Shown here in pieces: positions 47,701 through 59,142 of a stretch of 64,000 bases of DNA. The stretch's first letter is position 1, and each line of letters begins with the position of its first letter. The stretch covers positions 1 to 64,000 of the forward strand of contig CAJJDN010000058.1 in assembly GCA_905182985.1 (NCBI GenBank), read 5' to 3'. This DNA comes from Paramecium sonneborni. Lineage: Eukaryota > Ciliophora > Oligohymenophorea > Peniculida > Parameciidae. A program made the position numbers and the translations under genes. The notes beneath the pieces were generated by a model that did no database searches, was not told the origin of the DNA, and was given only the letters and a program-made list of their open reading frames with translations.

Positions 47701-48568
47701 GGGAATGGTGATATGATAATTTAAAAAAGTATAGAAAAGGAATGCAATTTCAGTGGTTAAATTTCAAGTTCATCAAAACTAACTTTGACTTAATCTGTTG
47801 ATTATCTGAAATCTTTAGGATCTAGCATAACTTAAAATTATAAATCCATAGGTTCTTCATATTCATCTTAAATGTAATTTTCATCTCTTATTTAATTATT
47901 ATCAAATTCTTCTTCTCCTGAAGTATTTCTATGATGAAAATCTTACATTCCTTCATCTTCCTCAGCACCCAAAGGAATATAAAATATTCCACCTTAAATT
48001 GATTCTAAGGCACTTATCTAAGTTTTGAAGATATATTAATTCTAATTAGGACCATTAAATTATATTTATGTTTCCTATTCATTACATTTAATTAGCATCA
48101 TATGACTACTCGATCCAAAATTATATTCTAAATATTTTATAGATTCATGTAAAACTGAATTCAGGTCATGTGATTGCTATTGAATATTCTTTTCAATTTG
48201 CTAACAAGTTTTGATAAACTTATCCTTAGAGAATGTTCCTACACTCACTTCCTCAAATTATGCCAAAATATATCTAGTTTTCTCAATTTCAATATCAATT
48301 ACTATAAATATCAAAATTTATATTACATATTTAAGTATTTGTTCTAATTTAGTATTCCAATTCTACAGGACTATAAATTACATAAACAAACCTAATCAAA
48401 TTACTATTAAATCTTTTACCATAGTTTTTCAAAATTTTTATTAAGTAGTTGTTATAAAAAGAGTGCTGGATTTTAGTGATTTAATTTATCTGCATTCTCA
48501 AATAATAATTTTTTAATTTTTTCTTTCATCTCAGGAGTTACATTTGAATCACAATATAAAAATCTCAT
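41707..48568 (-). CDS. Large CHORD-domain protein with SelW-like domain; interrupted by assembly errors
   Basis: Removing the redundant segment 42395-44813 and nine introns leaves exactly 1404 codons, so the real product is probably 1403 residues. The N-terminal half is soluble with no known domain. Next comes a thioredoxin-like segment with a CxxC (LIINRCSDCEKHKTTTWHYE, then FDVYIRGVGQ) resembling the SelW/Rdx fold. Two cysteine/histidine-rich CHORD-type domains follow: CKNWGCGQPFKYDS...CKHHPG...WTCCGKKW and CTNWACGKQYRE...CKCHPG...WTCCRKSW. The end is helical with an EF-hand-like NIDKHKFLDWWF. CHORD domains bind zinc and often serve chaperone partners. Introns: 48363-48381 (19 nt), 48302-48326, 47665-47689, 47438-47465, 46936-46961, 46732-46760, 44963-44987, 42193-42220 and 41926-41951. 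Confidence 0.85.
42395..43480. repeat. Redundant block 1, left of first N
   Basis: These 1086 bases are repeated at 43484-44569 with no difference seen and again at 44814-45899 with two differences. The block ends directly at a single N at 43481. It holds the coding sequence for the first CHORD domain and the SelW-like domain. The abrupt end at an N points to the edge of a contig. Confidence 0.9.
43481..43481. other. Assembly gap (single N)
   Basis: One N joins block 1 to block 2. If the N is a single base the reading frame is not kept across it, which argues against a true tandem repeat here. Confidence 0.9.
43482..44812. repeat. Redundant block 2, bounded by Ns on both sides
   Basis: The block starts with the same bases as 42393 onward and runs 243 bases past the end of block 1. 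All of it is contained in block 3, so it adds no new sequence. Confidence 0.9.
44813..44813. other. Assembly gap (single N)
   Basis: One N joins block 2 to block 3, which begins again with the same sequence as 42395 onward. Confidence 0.9.
44814..46142. repeat. Third, complete version of the redundant block
   Basis: This copy continues into unique sequence beyond 46142 and carries the upstream exons of the gene, so it is the version to keep. It differs from blocks 1 and 2 at 45819 and 45825. One change is silent and the other turns Asp to Glu next to the CxxC. Confidence 0.9.
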
Positions 48569-48651
48569 TTTATTAATAATATATATTATATATTATTATA
48601 TCAAATTAAAATCTATATATATATAATTGAATTATTATTCATTTAAGTTTG

Positions 48652-51600
48652 TCATCCCCTAAGTGTATTTTGTATACATCTTCTTGAATACAATCTCAAA
48701 TAATGTTTTTAAATCTCACAATCTTTATTCTACTCTAGCCAATTCTTCTTCTCAGATATAGTCAAAATATTTTAAGGTCCTTCTTCAAATACATTTTCTA
48801 ACAATTTCCTATAATCAATAAACTATAACTAGGACAATTCAAGTATACAATCTTAAATTTAATCATCTACCTCTTCATCTGCAGCTCCCCTTCTTAAAGC
48901 CTCAAATAATTTCACAGTATATTGAGGTACAAAAGGCATAAATATTTATTTAAATTCTAATTCTACTTAAAATTATTACTATCCTTATATTCTTATGGTA
49001 TTTAAGTCTTGAATGTTTCATCTTAAGGCTTAAGTATTTTCAATGCAACTTCCAACCAAGAATAAAATGTTTTTGCAGCACCTACATGTTCTAATCCTAT
49101 TGCCATCAATGTAAGTTATAAGATTGTTTATAAAGCAGAACTTTACATCAGTAAAACAGGTGTGTATCGACCATATCTAACTAACATTCCAAATAAATCT
49201 TCTGTTAAATCAGGATTCTCTTCAAAACTTGATAATTGAGGCAAATGTTAGAAAGTTATATTACATAGACTTTCAAATGCCTCTAATAGAATATTTCTAT
49301 ATTCAGGATATTTATAAAATACAGTAGCTGATACTTCTGCTATGTATATACATGCTGTTATTGGCATTTATCGATAAACATTTAAAAAACATTAAAATAC
49401 TTAAGTCAATAAATCCACTGAAAATTAATTAAAGGCTTTTCTAAATGTATGTTTTGTGTATCTAACAATCTTTTCAGCTATATTTGGTTCATAAACTACT
49501 ATTCTTTCCATACCGAATTTCAACATCGGCCATAATTCTTTATAAACATTTACTATCAAAACTCTTATCTCCTAATAATCTTCATTTTCATTAATAGGAA
49601 TTTAACTATTTGCATATGCCAAACAAGATATATTTTTACTATATTAATCAATATTATTTTCTAATTAATCCATATTCTTGTTTTACAATATCTATTCTTC
49701 TATTTATTTTTGTAATTAAAGAAGATTTTAGGCAAAAATTGAACACAATCTCAAATAATAATTCTACATTGTTTCCTTACTTGAACATATAGCATTTGCA
49801 ACACCTTTTATTAAATTATCATAATTTTAACTAACATAATACTTATAATTTATACACTTATTACAATTTTACAATTAAATCAAAAAATTAATTTAAATGC
49901 ATTAAAACAAAACTTTAGTTTTATTTACAAATTAATTAAAACGCTTTTGTTGCTTTTTTTTGTACTGATTCCACATTATGATGAATTCCAATTGTAATGA
50001 AATTAAATAATAATGGCAACAATTCATTAGAAGATATTAATTAAGCACAACTTTAAGAAATGAATTTAAACACTATCAAATTAATAATTTTAATATTTAC
50101 CAGTCTTCATAATAAAATTATTACTTGCTAAAGATTATTATGAATAAACATCTAAATATAATTTAATAATTTCCATCAAATATTAAACTCCAATTTAATC
50201 ATTTTTAAGAGTAATTTATTTAACAATTCCAGTTATTAAATAAATACATGCTTCAAAAGTGATCCATCCATCATCATTCATTTTTGTTATGAATTCCTAC
50301 TTTAAAATCAATCCTAAATGCAGTAGAATTTAATTAGGTTAAATTATAGTTGCTAATTCCTCTATAATCTCTTTCATATCAGTTCTTGGATCTAATAACT
50401 ATTCAAATTAATCCTCAATTTTAGATGATATACCATATTCAGATAATAAAGTTAAATTGACTTTACTCTTTTTAATACATCCATTTATAAGTTATTCAAA
50501 AGTCTAAGCAAATTTACTTTATAACTGCATATCATTCAAAATTCTAATAGTTTTAATCATTTTAATCCAAAAATCAGTCATATATTCGCTTTGATTCAAA
50601 GAATTTTCATGACTAAATATCCAAAGCATATTAGATATAAATGCTTCTAATTATACATTTAATAATATCTTGTAAATAAACTTTTTTCCAAGTTTTGAAT
50701 ATAATCTTATCAAATTATTTATTTCATCTTTTTGATCTTCATCTAGAGCCTTTTTACATAATGCAAACGTTTTATAAGTTTCATCAAAGATGATTTTTAA
50801 TATTTGAGGTTCTAATGAAGTTTATTCTGCAATGGTTTTTGGAATAATTCCAAGAAAAGTGCATATAACATTAACAGCTTTACTTTATAATTCTTCAATA
50901 ATTATTGAGTCTAATGCTCCTTTAAATAAAGGAGTTTGAGTTATTAATTGCATGAATTGTAAAGCCTTTAATATTTACATAAAGATATACTTCATCTTCA
51001 TTTATATAATTTTTCATAAATTCCAACCATTTTCTATAAGCACGTAATACATAGAATCTGGTACTTTAATTTGTTGGATTATTCCATCTTTACTGTAAAA
51101 ATTGTATAATGTCTAACATTTATTTATTTTTAATGTCTTCAGCAATATATTTTCTTTTCTCTTCATCAATAATAATCTTTTTATTTGAAATGAGTTCCTC
51201 TGGAAAGTTTTCGATAATGTCAAATAAAAAATTCTAATGCAAACTATTGATTTGGCAATCCACTATTTAAGAAATCACTCTAATTTTAAATAGATTTTGT
51301 ACTCTAAAATAGGTTTAGTTTATGGAGTATAAGTGTATAAGTATAAATAGATAAACATGAGTACACATTATATTCTAGTAGATTTTTAATTTTATACACT
51401 GTAATGGAGAATGATTTAAATGCAGTTTTAATAAATCTGTTGAATCTCCTATGGATTGAGGGAAACTAGGATGTAAATTAAATAAAAAATACTGAAGTCA
51501 TAAAGGATTTTTGACTTAAGAATGCGTAACAATTAAAAAACCAATGAAGAATCTGGATTTGACAATAAAATTTGAATGCAAATTCTCCAAGCCTCGTTAG

Positions 51601-51700
51601 ATTATGAGAAGGTTCTCAAGAATGGATCAGCTTTATCGACTTAACCTTTGTTTAATGCATGGATTGCCTAACACACATTTTCAATTGAAAAATCAGCCAT
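48652..51700 (-). CDS. Transportin-3 / importin-13-like nuclear transport receptor
   Basis: The 965-residue product is a HEAT-repeat karyopherin. The N-terminus (VCQAIHALNKGQVDKADPFL, then EAWRICIQILLS) fits the first importin-beta-like repeats. NFPEEL near residue 150, LIKGVANAICSSK in the middle, and VLLMQSSALQTILQLT and LFEALRRGAADEEVDD towards the end follow the TNPO3/IPO13 order. Members carry SR-type splicing factors and other cargo through nuclear pores under Ran control. Introns: 51466-51492, 51280-51302, 50966-50990 (ends AAG), 50073-50100, 49831-49855 and 48957-48979. The total is exactly 966 codons. TNPO3 is preferred over IPO13 only weakly. Confidence 0.85.
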
Positions 51701-51739
51701 TATTTAATTAATTAACTGATGGAATATAATATAAAGGAT
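51701..51739. promoter_or_regulatory. Extremely short divergent intergenic region
   Basis: Only 39 bases lie between the start codons of the transport receptor (-) and casein kinase 1 (+). Both 5' UTRs must be tiny, or transcription of one gene starts inside the other. No motif is recognised. Confidence 0.5.
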
Positions 51740-52913
51740 ATGAGTGGATTCTTATTAAATAAGTAAAGAGCTAGCTCTATTAAGTAGACAATATAAACTA
51801 ATAAAAAAGTTAGGAGCAGGAGCATTTGGTGAAATATATTCGGCTAATTCAAATGGATAAGAGTATGCAATAAAAATAGAGCGTTCTGATACTAAATATC
51901 CTTAGTTACTTTTTGAATCTAAATTATACTAATATCTAAACAATTAACCAATAATAGGTATTCCAAAATATTATGGTTATCTGTAATAAGATAATTTTAA
52001 TTTTCTTGTAATGGAATAATTAGGAAAGAGTCTTGAAGATATATTTACAGATAACAATTGTCTCTTTTCTCTTTAATCTGTTACAGTATTAGCACTTCAA
52101 ATGCTTGAATGTATTGAATATTTACACAATAAATAATTTCTTCATAGAGATATTAAGCCTGATAATTTTTTATTAGGTAAAACTCACAAAGATAGAGTTT
52201 ATATGGTTGATTATGGACTTGCTAAAAAGTATTTGATAAAAGATCTTCACATTCCTTATAAGGATAATAAAGCTTTAACAGGAACTGCCAGATATGCTTC
52301 AATTAATACTCATTTAGGAATTGAATAATCTAGAAGAGATGATCTTGAATCTTTAGGATACGTTTTACTATATTTTTTAAGAGGATCATTACCTTGGTAA
52401 AATCTTAGAGCAAATAATTAAAAAGAAAAATATGAAAGAATCATGGAAAAAAAATTAGCAACTTCAACTCAAACATTATGTAAGAACTGTCCTAAATAAT
52501 TTTGTTAATATATTGAGTATTCTAAGAATCTCAAGTTTGATGAAAAACCAGATTATAAATATATGAAAAATTTATTTATTTAAATCATGCAAGAAAATCA
52601 ATTAAGAATTGAATATATTTATGATTGGGACGATGAAAATACTCATAGAGATAAAATTTAAATTAAAAATACATAAGAATCATCTGAGCAATAATTACCT
52701 ATGTTAAATAAGAACATTAATTATTCTTAATATAATAACAATAGGTAAAGTATTCAAAAAACAAAAACATCATCTATTCATTCTATTAATAAAGTTCTAA
52801 AAAATTCTTAAAATTTAAATATATAATAATAATTGAATTTCAATAATAAAAACTCAATAAATAATAAAGTCAAGTCAATTATCAAAAAACATTCAAGTCT
52901 TCACTATAATTGA
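51740..52913 (+). CDS. Casein kinase 1 family protein kinase
   Basis: The 383-residue product is a Ser/Thr kinase. The Gly loop is [14 protein letters not shown], followed by the catalytic Lys in EYAIKIE, the catalytic loop [10 protein letters not shown], the metal motif DYGLAKKY, and the CK1 signature [19 protein letters not shown] with [18 protein letters not shown]. The DFG motif is DYG here. The C-terminal about 90 residues are Asn/Gln/Ser-rich and end in a basic patch ([11 protein letters not shown]). One 22-nt intron (51763-51784, ending AAG) lies near codon 8 and is needed to join the ATG at 51740 to the kinase frame. Confidence 0.95.
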
Positions 52914-52980
52914 TACAATAACTATACTTATTATTTAATTTATTATAGTTACTTATTATTATTTGACAATTATTTAATTA

Positions 52981-54713
52981 ATGAATTAAAATTATGAGAA
53001 GTATGATGAAAATTTCCAAATGATCTAAAAACTTGAAGAACGTAAAATTAAACAAATTTTTTGTGACAATCTTACTTTGTCTACACCTACATTTATGAGC
53101 AGTTAGCGTAAATAAACAGATATTCAATATATTCATAAAGAAAGAGCCATTTTGGATGTACGATTAACAAATGTCATTTAACTTGATCTTTGTTAATTCC
53201 ATTATATTGAAGTGCCATTATTTGGTCATAAAAAACCTCTAGTCATTCGTATAATAGTTGATTAATAATAGATTTCTAATTCACTGACTAAGCTAAAATG
53301 AAGTTTTACATTTCAAGTCATACTATAACTCCAAACAGATTTAATAATGAAGAGTCATTTGAAAGAAAACAAATCCTTCGATATACAGAATAGGGTGAAC
53401 ATTTATCCTTTACATAACGTTGTTTGTATCTAGCTATTTTTTCTTAATAAGCTACAACAATATATGCAAAGGCTTCTTTTGGAATTAAACCATAATAACA
53501 ATAAAAAATTGAAAATGAATCTAAATTTAGACCTTCAACTGGTTATCAATTTACTAGATCATCATAATTTTTCTTTACAAGAAAACCTTCTAAAGATATG
53601 ATCTCACTTAACAAAAATATTGAATAATATTAACCTGATAAAATTAAACAATAACAGAGTCTTAGAAGAGTTCAATCTGCTAGAAAAATATCTGAAACTT
53701 TACATAAGAAGAAATAAATATTTGAAGAAAAAAAGGAAACTTTAAGAGAGAGATTTGAATTCTAAGAAAAAAAAAAAATACTGAAAGAAATTATTTTTTA
53801 TAGAAATAATATTGATAGCTTTTTAAAATTTCAATAGAAATTATGGTTGTAAAGTCTTTATTTTATTTAAATGATTTCAATCATTAAAAAAAGATATTAT
53901 GTAATAGATTTTATTATATATTTAGGATAATATTAAATTTCAATTTAAATAATCTATAAAAAAACGAAGGTAATATAGAGTTCGATAAGTATTATAAAGA
54001 ATGTTACAAAAATCTGGAAAAGATATATTTCAAAGAACATTATTTCAAGGTCTTTTGATCTTAAGAATGTTATCAAAAGTAAAAGGAAAAGGAGCAAAAA
54101 GGAAAGCCAAAAAAATTGTTTATACTTTTATGCTCAGTTATGGATAAATTGGTGAGATATTTTAAAAAACTTATCAATTTAAAAGAAGAATGAGAAAAAT
54201 TATAGAAGTTTTTAGAAATTATAGAAAAAAAGTATAAGCATATGCTAATAGAATTATCATGTTATGGAATAAGTACTGGAATCAAATTTATATGGAAATT
54301 AAAAAAGAAGATTAAGAAAGTAATAAATTATGATTATTTCTTAATTTTAGAAGTAAATGAGATTAAACTTTAAATGTAAAAAACAATAATTAATTATCAT
54401 GTTGAAGAAGAAATAATAAAATCACCATATCTTGATATGTATTTTCAAATTTTAAATATTTAGTAAGGTTTAAAGTGTTATTGTGAATAATTATTATAAA
54501 GAAATAAAAAACTTATTTATAAGAAAATGGAGAGTATTGAAAATTAAAGTAAAGTCATCTAAATTTTAAACTTTAATGGCTACTTAAGCACTTGATAAGA
54601 AAAATGAATTATTATTATTTACTATTGTAGATAAAAGTGTTTTAAAATAATTAATCTATAAGTATATGTAAGAGAAAGGGATGATATAAAGTTTATTATT
54701 AAAGAAAAATTGA
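52981..54713 (+). CDS. Basic protein of unknown function with possible IQ-like helices
   Basis: The product is about 540 residues and very rich in Lys, Arg and Gln. The first about 150 residues may be globular (HYIEVPLFGHKKPLVI, YISSHTITPNRF). The rest is helical and basic, with RGKGAKRKAKK-like patches and segments such as FKRRMRKIIEVFRNYRKKVQ and LFIRKWRVLKIKVK that resemble IQ motifs. I do not recognise a family. Introns: 53249-53271, 53901-53925, 54320-54350 (31 nt) and a last one ending at 54501 that may begin at 54477 (25 nt) or 54483 (19 nt). Both choices keep the frame, giving 542 or 544 residues. Confidence 0.7.
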
Positions 54714-54799
54714 TTATATAATAAATTTATATATGTAATCTTCATAATAATCATTCTGATTTTACTTTCTTTTTTTGTAGTTCAATTCTTCTTTTAAAC

Positions 54800-55258
54800 T
54801 CAATTCTTAAACACATAATAATTGAATCCAAATTATCTATCTTGACTGGTATACTCATCTAAGCTTTTTTTAATAATTTAAATCTATTTTGCTGCTATTT
54901 CAAAATTTTATTTCAATTTATCATAATTTTTTAGTATTTTATCAATTTATAACCTTTTAAATGATATATATTATTACTCTTTCTTTAGTTCTTCTAAAAT
55001 GCTTTCATTATCCTCAGGTTCTTTTATTCTATTTGCCTTCTCATTCATTTCTTCAAACATAAAGAGAATTATTAGTTAAAAATGTTTTGTTTCTCAATTT
55101 ATTGTGTGATATAATCTAGTTAATTATACAATTAAATTTTTAATTCTTTTTATTTGTTTCTCAATTTAAAAATTGAAACCATTTGATTAAATCACATTAC
55201 TAATCAGATTATGGAATATATTTAATTAAGTTGATAATTTTGCTTAATCATAAATCAT
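54800..55258 (-). pseudogene. Small helical ORF interrupted by an in-frame TGA
   Basis: From ATG at 55258 the frame is open for 54 codons, meets TGA at 55096-55094, and then stays open in the same frame through an ATG at 55060 to a stop at 54800. The part after the internal TGA alone would make 86 residues (MFEEMNEKANRIKEPEDNES at its start, then helical KQIQIIKKSLDEY). No GT...AG pair of normal intron length can remove the TGA. It may be a recent pseudogene, a short gene starting at 55060, or a TGA decoded as an amino acid. No family is recognised. Confidence 0.45.
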
Positions 55259-55468
55259 TTTTATCTAAATTTAGAACATAGTATAATCTTGTATAAATAA
55301 AATTTTATTTATGATAATCATCGTTATATTTTGTTGAATTTTCTTTACCGTTATTATCTGAAATAGTAAATGATTATATGTTTGAGTTTAATATTTTTTA
55401 TAATATTTGTATAAAATAATAAATTTAGACTTTTTGTTAAAGAATTAGATTTAAAATAATAAATTTAG

Positions 55469-58400
55469 TCAATGATCAGTGTAAACATGTTCATTCTCTG
55501 TTTCGTCTTTAGGTACATACAAATTGATTTCAGGTGGATCAATATCCATCAATTATTGTTCCTACAAGTCTTATTTAAATTATTTTTTTATTAATGCTTA
55601 AGCTTTTAAAAACCATCTCTTATAATTAGCTTATTATTCTTGCCATTCTTAAATAGCTGGAAACAAATAGGATAAGAGTTCTTTAGTAAATGATTTTTTG
55701 ATATTTTCTTAATTGCTGATTCTATGATATATTTTTAACTTTTTAGGATTCTAATTTTCATCTATTCTACTTTTTTGACTCTTCTCTGAATTTAATTCAA
55801 CAGAGTTATTCCTATTTGAATGCCTTGATTTTCTTTTCTCATAAGTTTTCTTGTCCTAATCAATATCAGCCAATAAATCATTCAAATTAATAATCGAACT
55901 TATACTTCTATCTAACAAATATATTTCATTTTGATCATAATTAGAACCATTATTCTCCTTTAAATTTTCATTTGATTACTCAAAAGATTTTTAATCTTCT
56001 CTGATATCAGAACTATAGAAAGGATCATTCAAACTAAATGTTAAACTTATATTTGATCTCTATTATTTTTCAAATGAAATATCAATTTGATCATGTCTTG
56101 GGGATTCCATTCTCCTTAATTACTAATGCTAATATTTTTTTTATTGTTATTTTTTTTTCATCAACTTTAATTTAAGTGATTTAGCCTCCAATTATAATTA
56201 AAATTAGCTTTCTTATTACAAATTATGTTATGCAATCTTTCTCTTAATTTTCAATACCAATTCTATCATTTATGAATATCTAATGTAAATGAGATGATTA
56301 AGTAATTTAGCCTTTTCTTCAACAGTATATTTTTATTTTTATAACTTTATACATTCAAATTCTTTGTAGATATCTCTTATACTTTCCTGCCTATAATTTC
56401 TAAGTCGATGTTATATTCTATATATCAAAAAATGTTGAAACACAAATCTTACTAATTTACTCCAAAACATGAAAAATTTGAAAAAACAATTATCAAAAAT
56501 ATGATCACTAATTTCTTTTTGTATCTCAATAGGCATTTATGGAAATATGTTGAATATTAATTATAATGCTTTACTTATGGATGAAGCATGTTAGCCATCA
56601 AAAATCATGAAAAGACCCTTCATCAAAAATTGATAATTAAAATCTGTTGGAATTTTCTTATTTTATTTCTTCAAAATATCAAACCAATCGTTAATCATAT
56701 CAAGAGTATAAAACACTGCTATGCCATCATATAATTTAGTTTTATGAAATATTACAATTACTAAATAATTTAACATATTTTCATTTTCTAAAATACAAGA
56801 TGAAGCCTACTTTATAGTTTCTGGATATGGATATTAATTTGAATGCTTAATTTCTAATAAAAGATATTTAATCAAAATCAAATAGCCAGGAAAACCTGAC
56901 CATGTTAAACTCATGTCATATGGATGTTTCGCTTTTTTATAATGGGTTAACATCAATTGAAACCATTTTAAAAAAACTTTGCTAGTAAGTATAATGTTCT
57001 TCCAATCAATAGAATTAAGTATACCTTCTAATTGCTTTTTATGTTCTTAATGTCGAGGATCACTTTACAAATAATCATAAAAATTTTTATCCCATTCAGC
57101 AGAAAAAGTATTATCAGTGCAATTTATTCCAAAATCTTTTTCAAATTCTTCTTAGAGTGATCGATGATCTTATTTCAAGATTTCAATTAATAAATTTTAG
57201 AATTATGGGATTCTGAAAAATGCAATTACCAAAAATGTATTTACAAATAATTCTTCTTTATCATTTTATCCTTATTAATTTAATTTAAATGCAACTTTCT
57301 CAAATGTTTGATGTAAGAAATTCTAATAATGTAATCCAATTCTAATTTTCTAATTTAATTGTTATATTAATTTTTTGTTTTTAGAATTGTAATTTTAATC
57401 ATCTTTGAATGAATATGCTTCTTTAAGATCTTTATCAAAACCTAAATAACTAATGAAGAATTCATCTCTATTTAATAAAGTAATAAGGACATCATAATAT
57501 TGATCTCTTAAATCTTCATCTATTAAATCAGCACTTTCCAATAGATTTTTAGTTAAATCTACAAAGACTAATTAAGCAGCAATCATTTCTTCAAGATTTT
57601 CATATAACTCCTAGTTTTTAATTAATGAACTTAATTTATCAATGATTTAATTAATAGCTTTATTAATTTTAACTCTTTCTCTATGTTAAAGATTCTTTTA
57701 ATTAAGTTTACCAGCTAATTCATCTATTTCATTATTAATTTAAATGATTTGATTAATATTTGGACTTTATGGTCCAGAATATTTATCTTTTTTAATGTAT
57801 AATAAAGATGATCTTTAGATTCCTTCTTCAGTTCTGAATCCTCCTAACATTTATCTAATAAAAGTGTCTTTAGTAATAATAAATTCTGCTTTAACTCTTC
57901 CCACACATTAACCATGAATCCATAATTTATCAGTGAATCTTACTTCTTATAGTGAGATTCTATCTAATTCAGCTAAAACATTAACATTTTAACTGAAAAA
58001 TCTATTAAGAGAAATAATGGAATTACCAATTTTTCTAACATTAACATTGTCAGATTTTTCATTTGGTTTAGAACTCCCCCAAAGAATGAATTCAAAAGAA
58101 GAACTAGAAAATTCATCTACATAAATATCAAAAGATATGAATGGATTATTTTCTTATACTTTAAATTCCCATGATATATCTTTTTTTGTAATTAATCCCA
58201 TAGTTGAATAAGGTCTTCTAGAATTTAAAGACTTATTAGTTTATGATTAATTTGTTGATAAATGTATCATTGTATTAAGTTAATTATTAGATTTAGATTT
58301 TTTTAGAATTAAATCTTGATCATTTTTAAGTGCATTTTTTTTTAAATAACAACTTTTAAGATCTTATTAAATGTTCTCTTCAATAGATGCATCAAAGATA

Positions 58401-59105
58401 TCTCTGACTAATTGAAATTCATCGGATTCACTTCTTAGTTTTTCTTTAGAATCAATATATCCATATTATTTAAGGGATGATTAACGGTACAAATAATGAT
58501 TTAAATAATTAGGAGAGAAATCACTATAATAATCCATTTAATGAGACTTGCTTATAAATAATGAATTGATACTCTAATTTTTAATTGAAAATTGTAAACT
58601 TATTCCATCAATTAGTCTTTAAGTTCACACATAACTTATTTACTTTAAATTTTTAACGTTGTCATTTAAACCATTCTTAAATCAAAAGTAATTCTAGATG
58701 AGTTAGCTTTAGTTGATTCAAGAAACAAATCATAATGAATAGGACCATTTGCAACTTCCCACATATTTTAAACAACATAAGCAAAACATTTATTTTTTTC
58801 AGCACAAAATACACTCTGAATAAATAAGAGTAGAATACAATTTTGAAAAATTCTGATTTTAATGTTTCTAAATCACTTTCATGAAATGATCTAAATGTTT
58901 ATCTCCAATGTGGGTTAGGATTATTTTATGATATTTAAGTTTAGAAACATTCTTAATTAGCAATTGAAAAATGAACTTTAGCTTTCTAAAGAGGAATATT
59001 TTTGATTTTGATATTTGAAAATATGATCTTAAATTTAATCAATGGTTTTAGTGAAGCTATCACATTTTTGTCTTCTTATTTTTCTTTCTTTAATCCACAA
59101 CCCAT
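55469..59105 (-). CDS. Large C2-domain protein with dual-acylation N-terminus, possibly DUF1765-like
   Basis: The 1195-residue product begins MGCGLKK, the pattern of an N-myristoylated Gly2 and palmitoylated Cys3. A C2-like domain follows (IKNIPLQKAKVHFSIANQE, NNPNPHWRQTF). A second beta-rich region lies near residue 270-400 (WEFKVQENNPFISFDIYVDE, GNSIISLNRFF, LWIHGQCVGRVKAEFIITKD). The C-terminal half is alpha-helical, with LTWSGFPGYLILIKYLLLEI and FWSKLVRFVFQHFLIYR, loosely like the fungal DUF1765 family. I am not sure of that match. Introns: 58816-58838 (23 nt, ending CAG) and a 26-nt intron at either 58547-58572 (ends AAG) or 58574-58599 (ends TAG). Without the latter, an ATG at 58537 would start a separate intronless ORF of 1022 residues. 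Confidence 0.72.
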
Positions 59106-59142
59106 ATAAATAATAAATATTAATATATATATATTGAATTAT

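Noticed and set aside
58537..58537. Start of an independent intronless gene at this ATG
   Set aside because: The upstream C2-coding exons run in frame into it through a 26-nt intron and the combined length is an exact multiple of three, so one gene is simpler. It is kept as an alternative in the entry.
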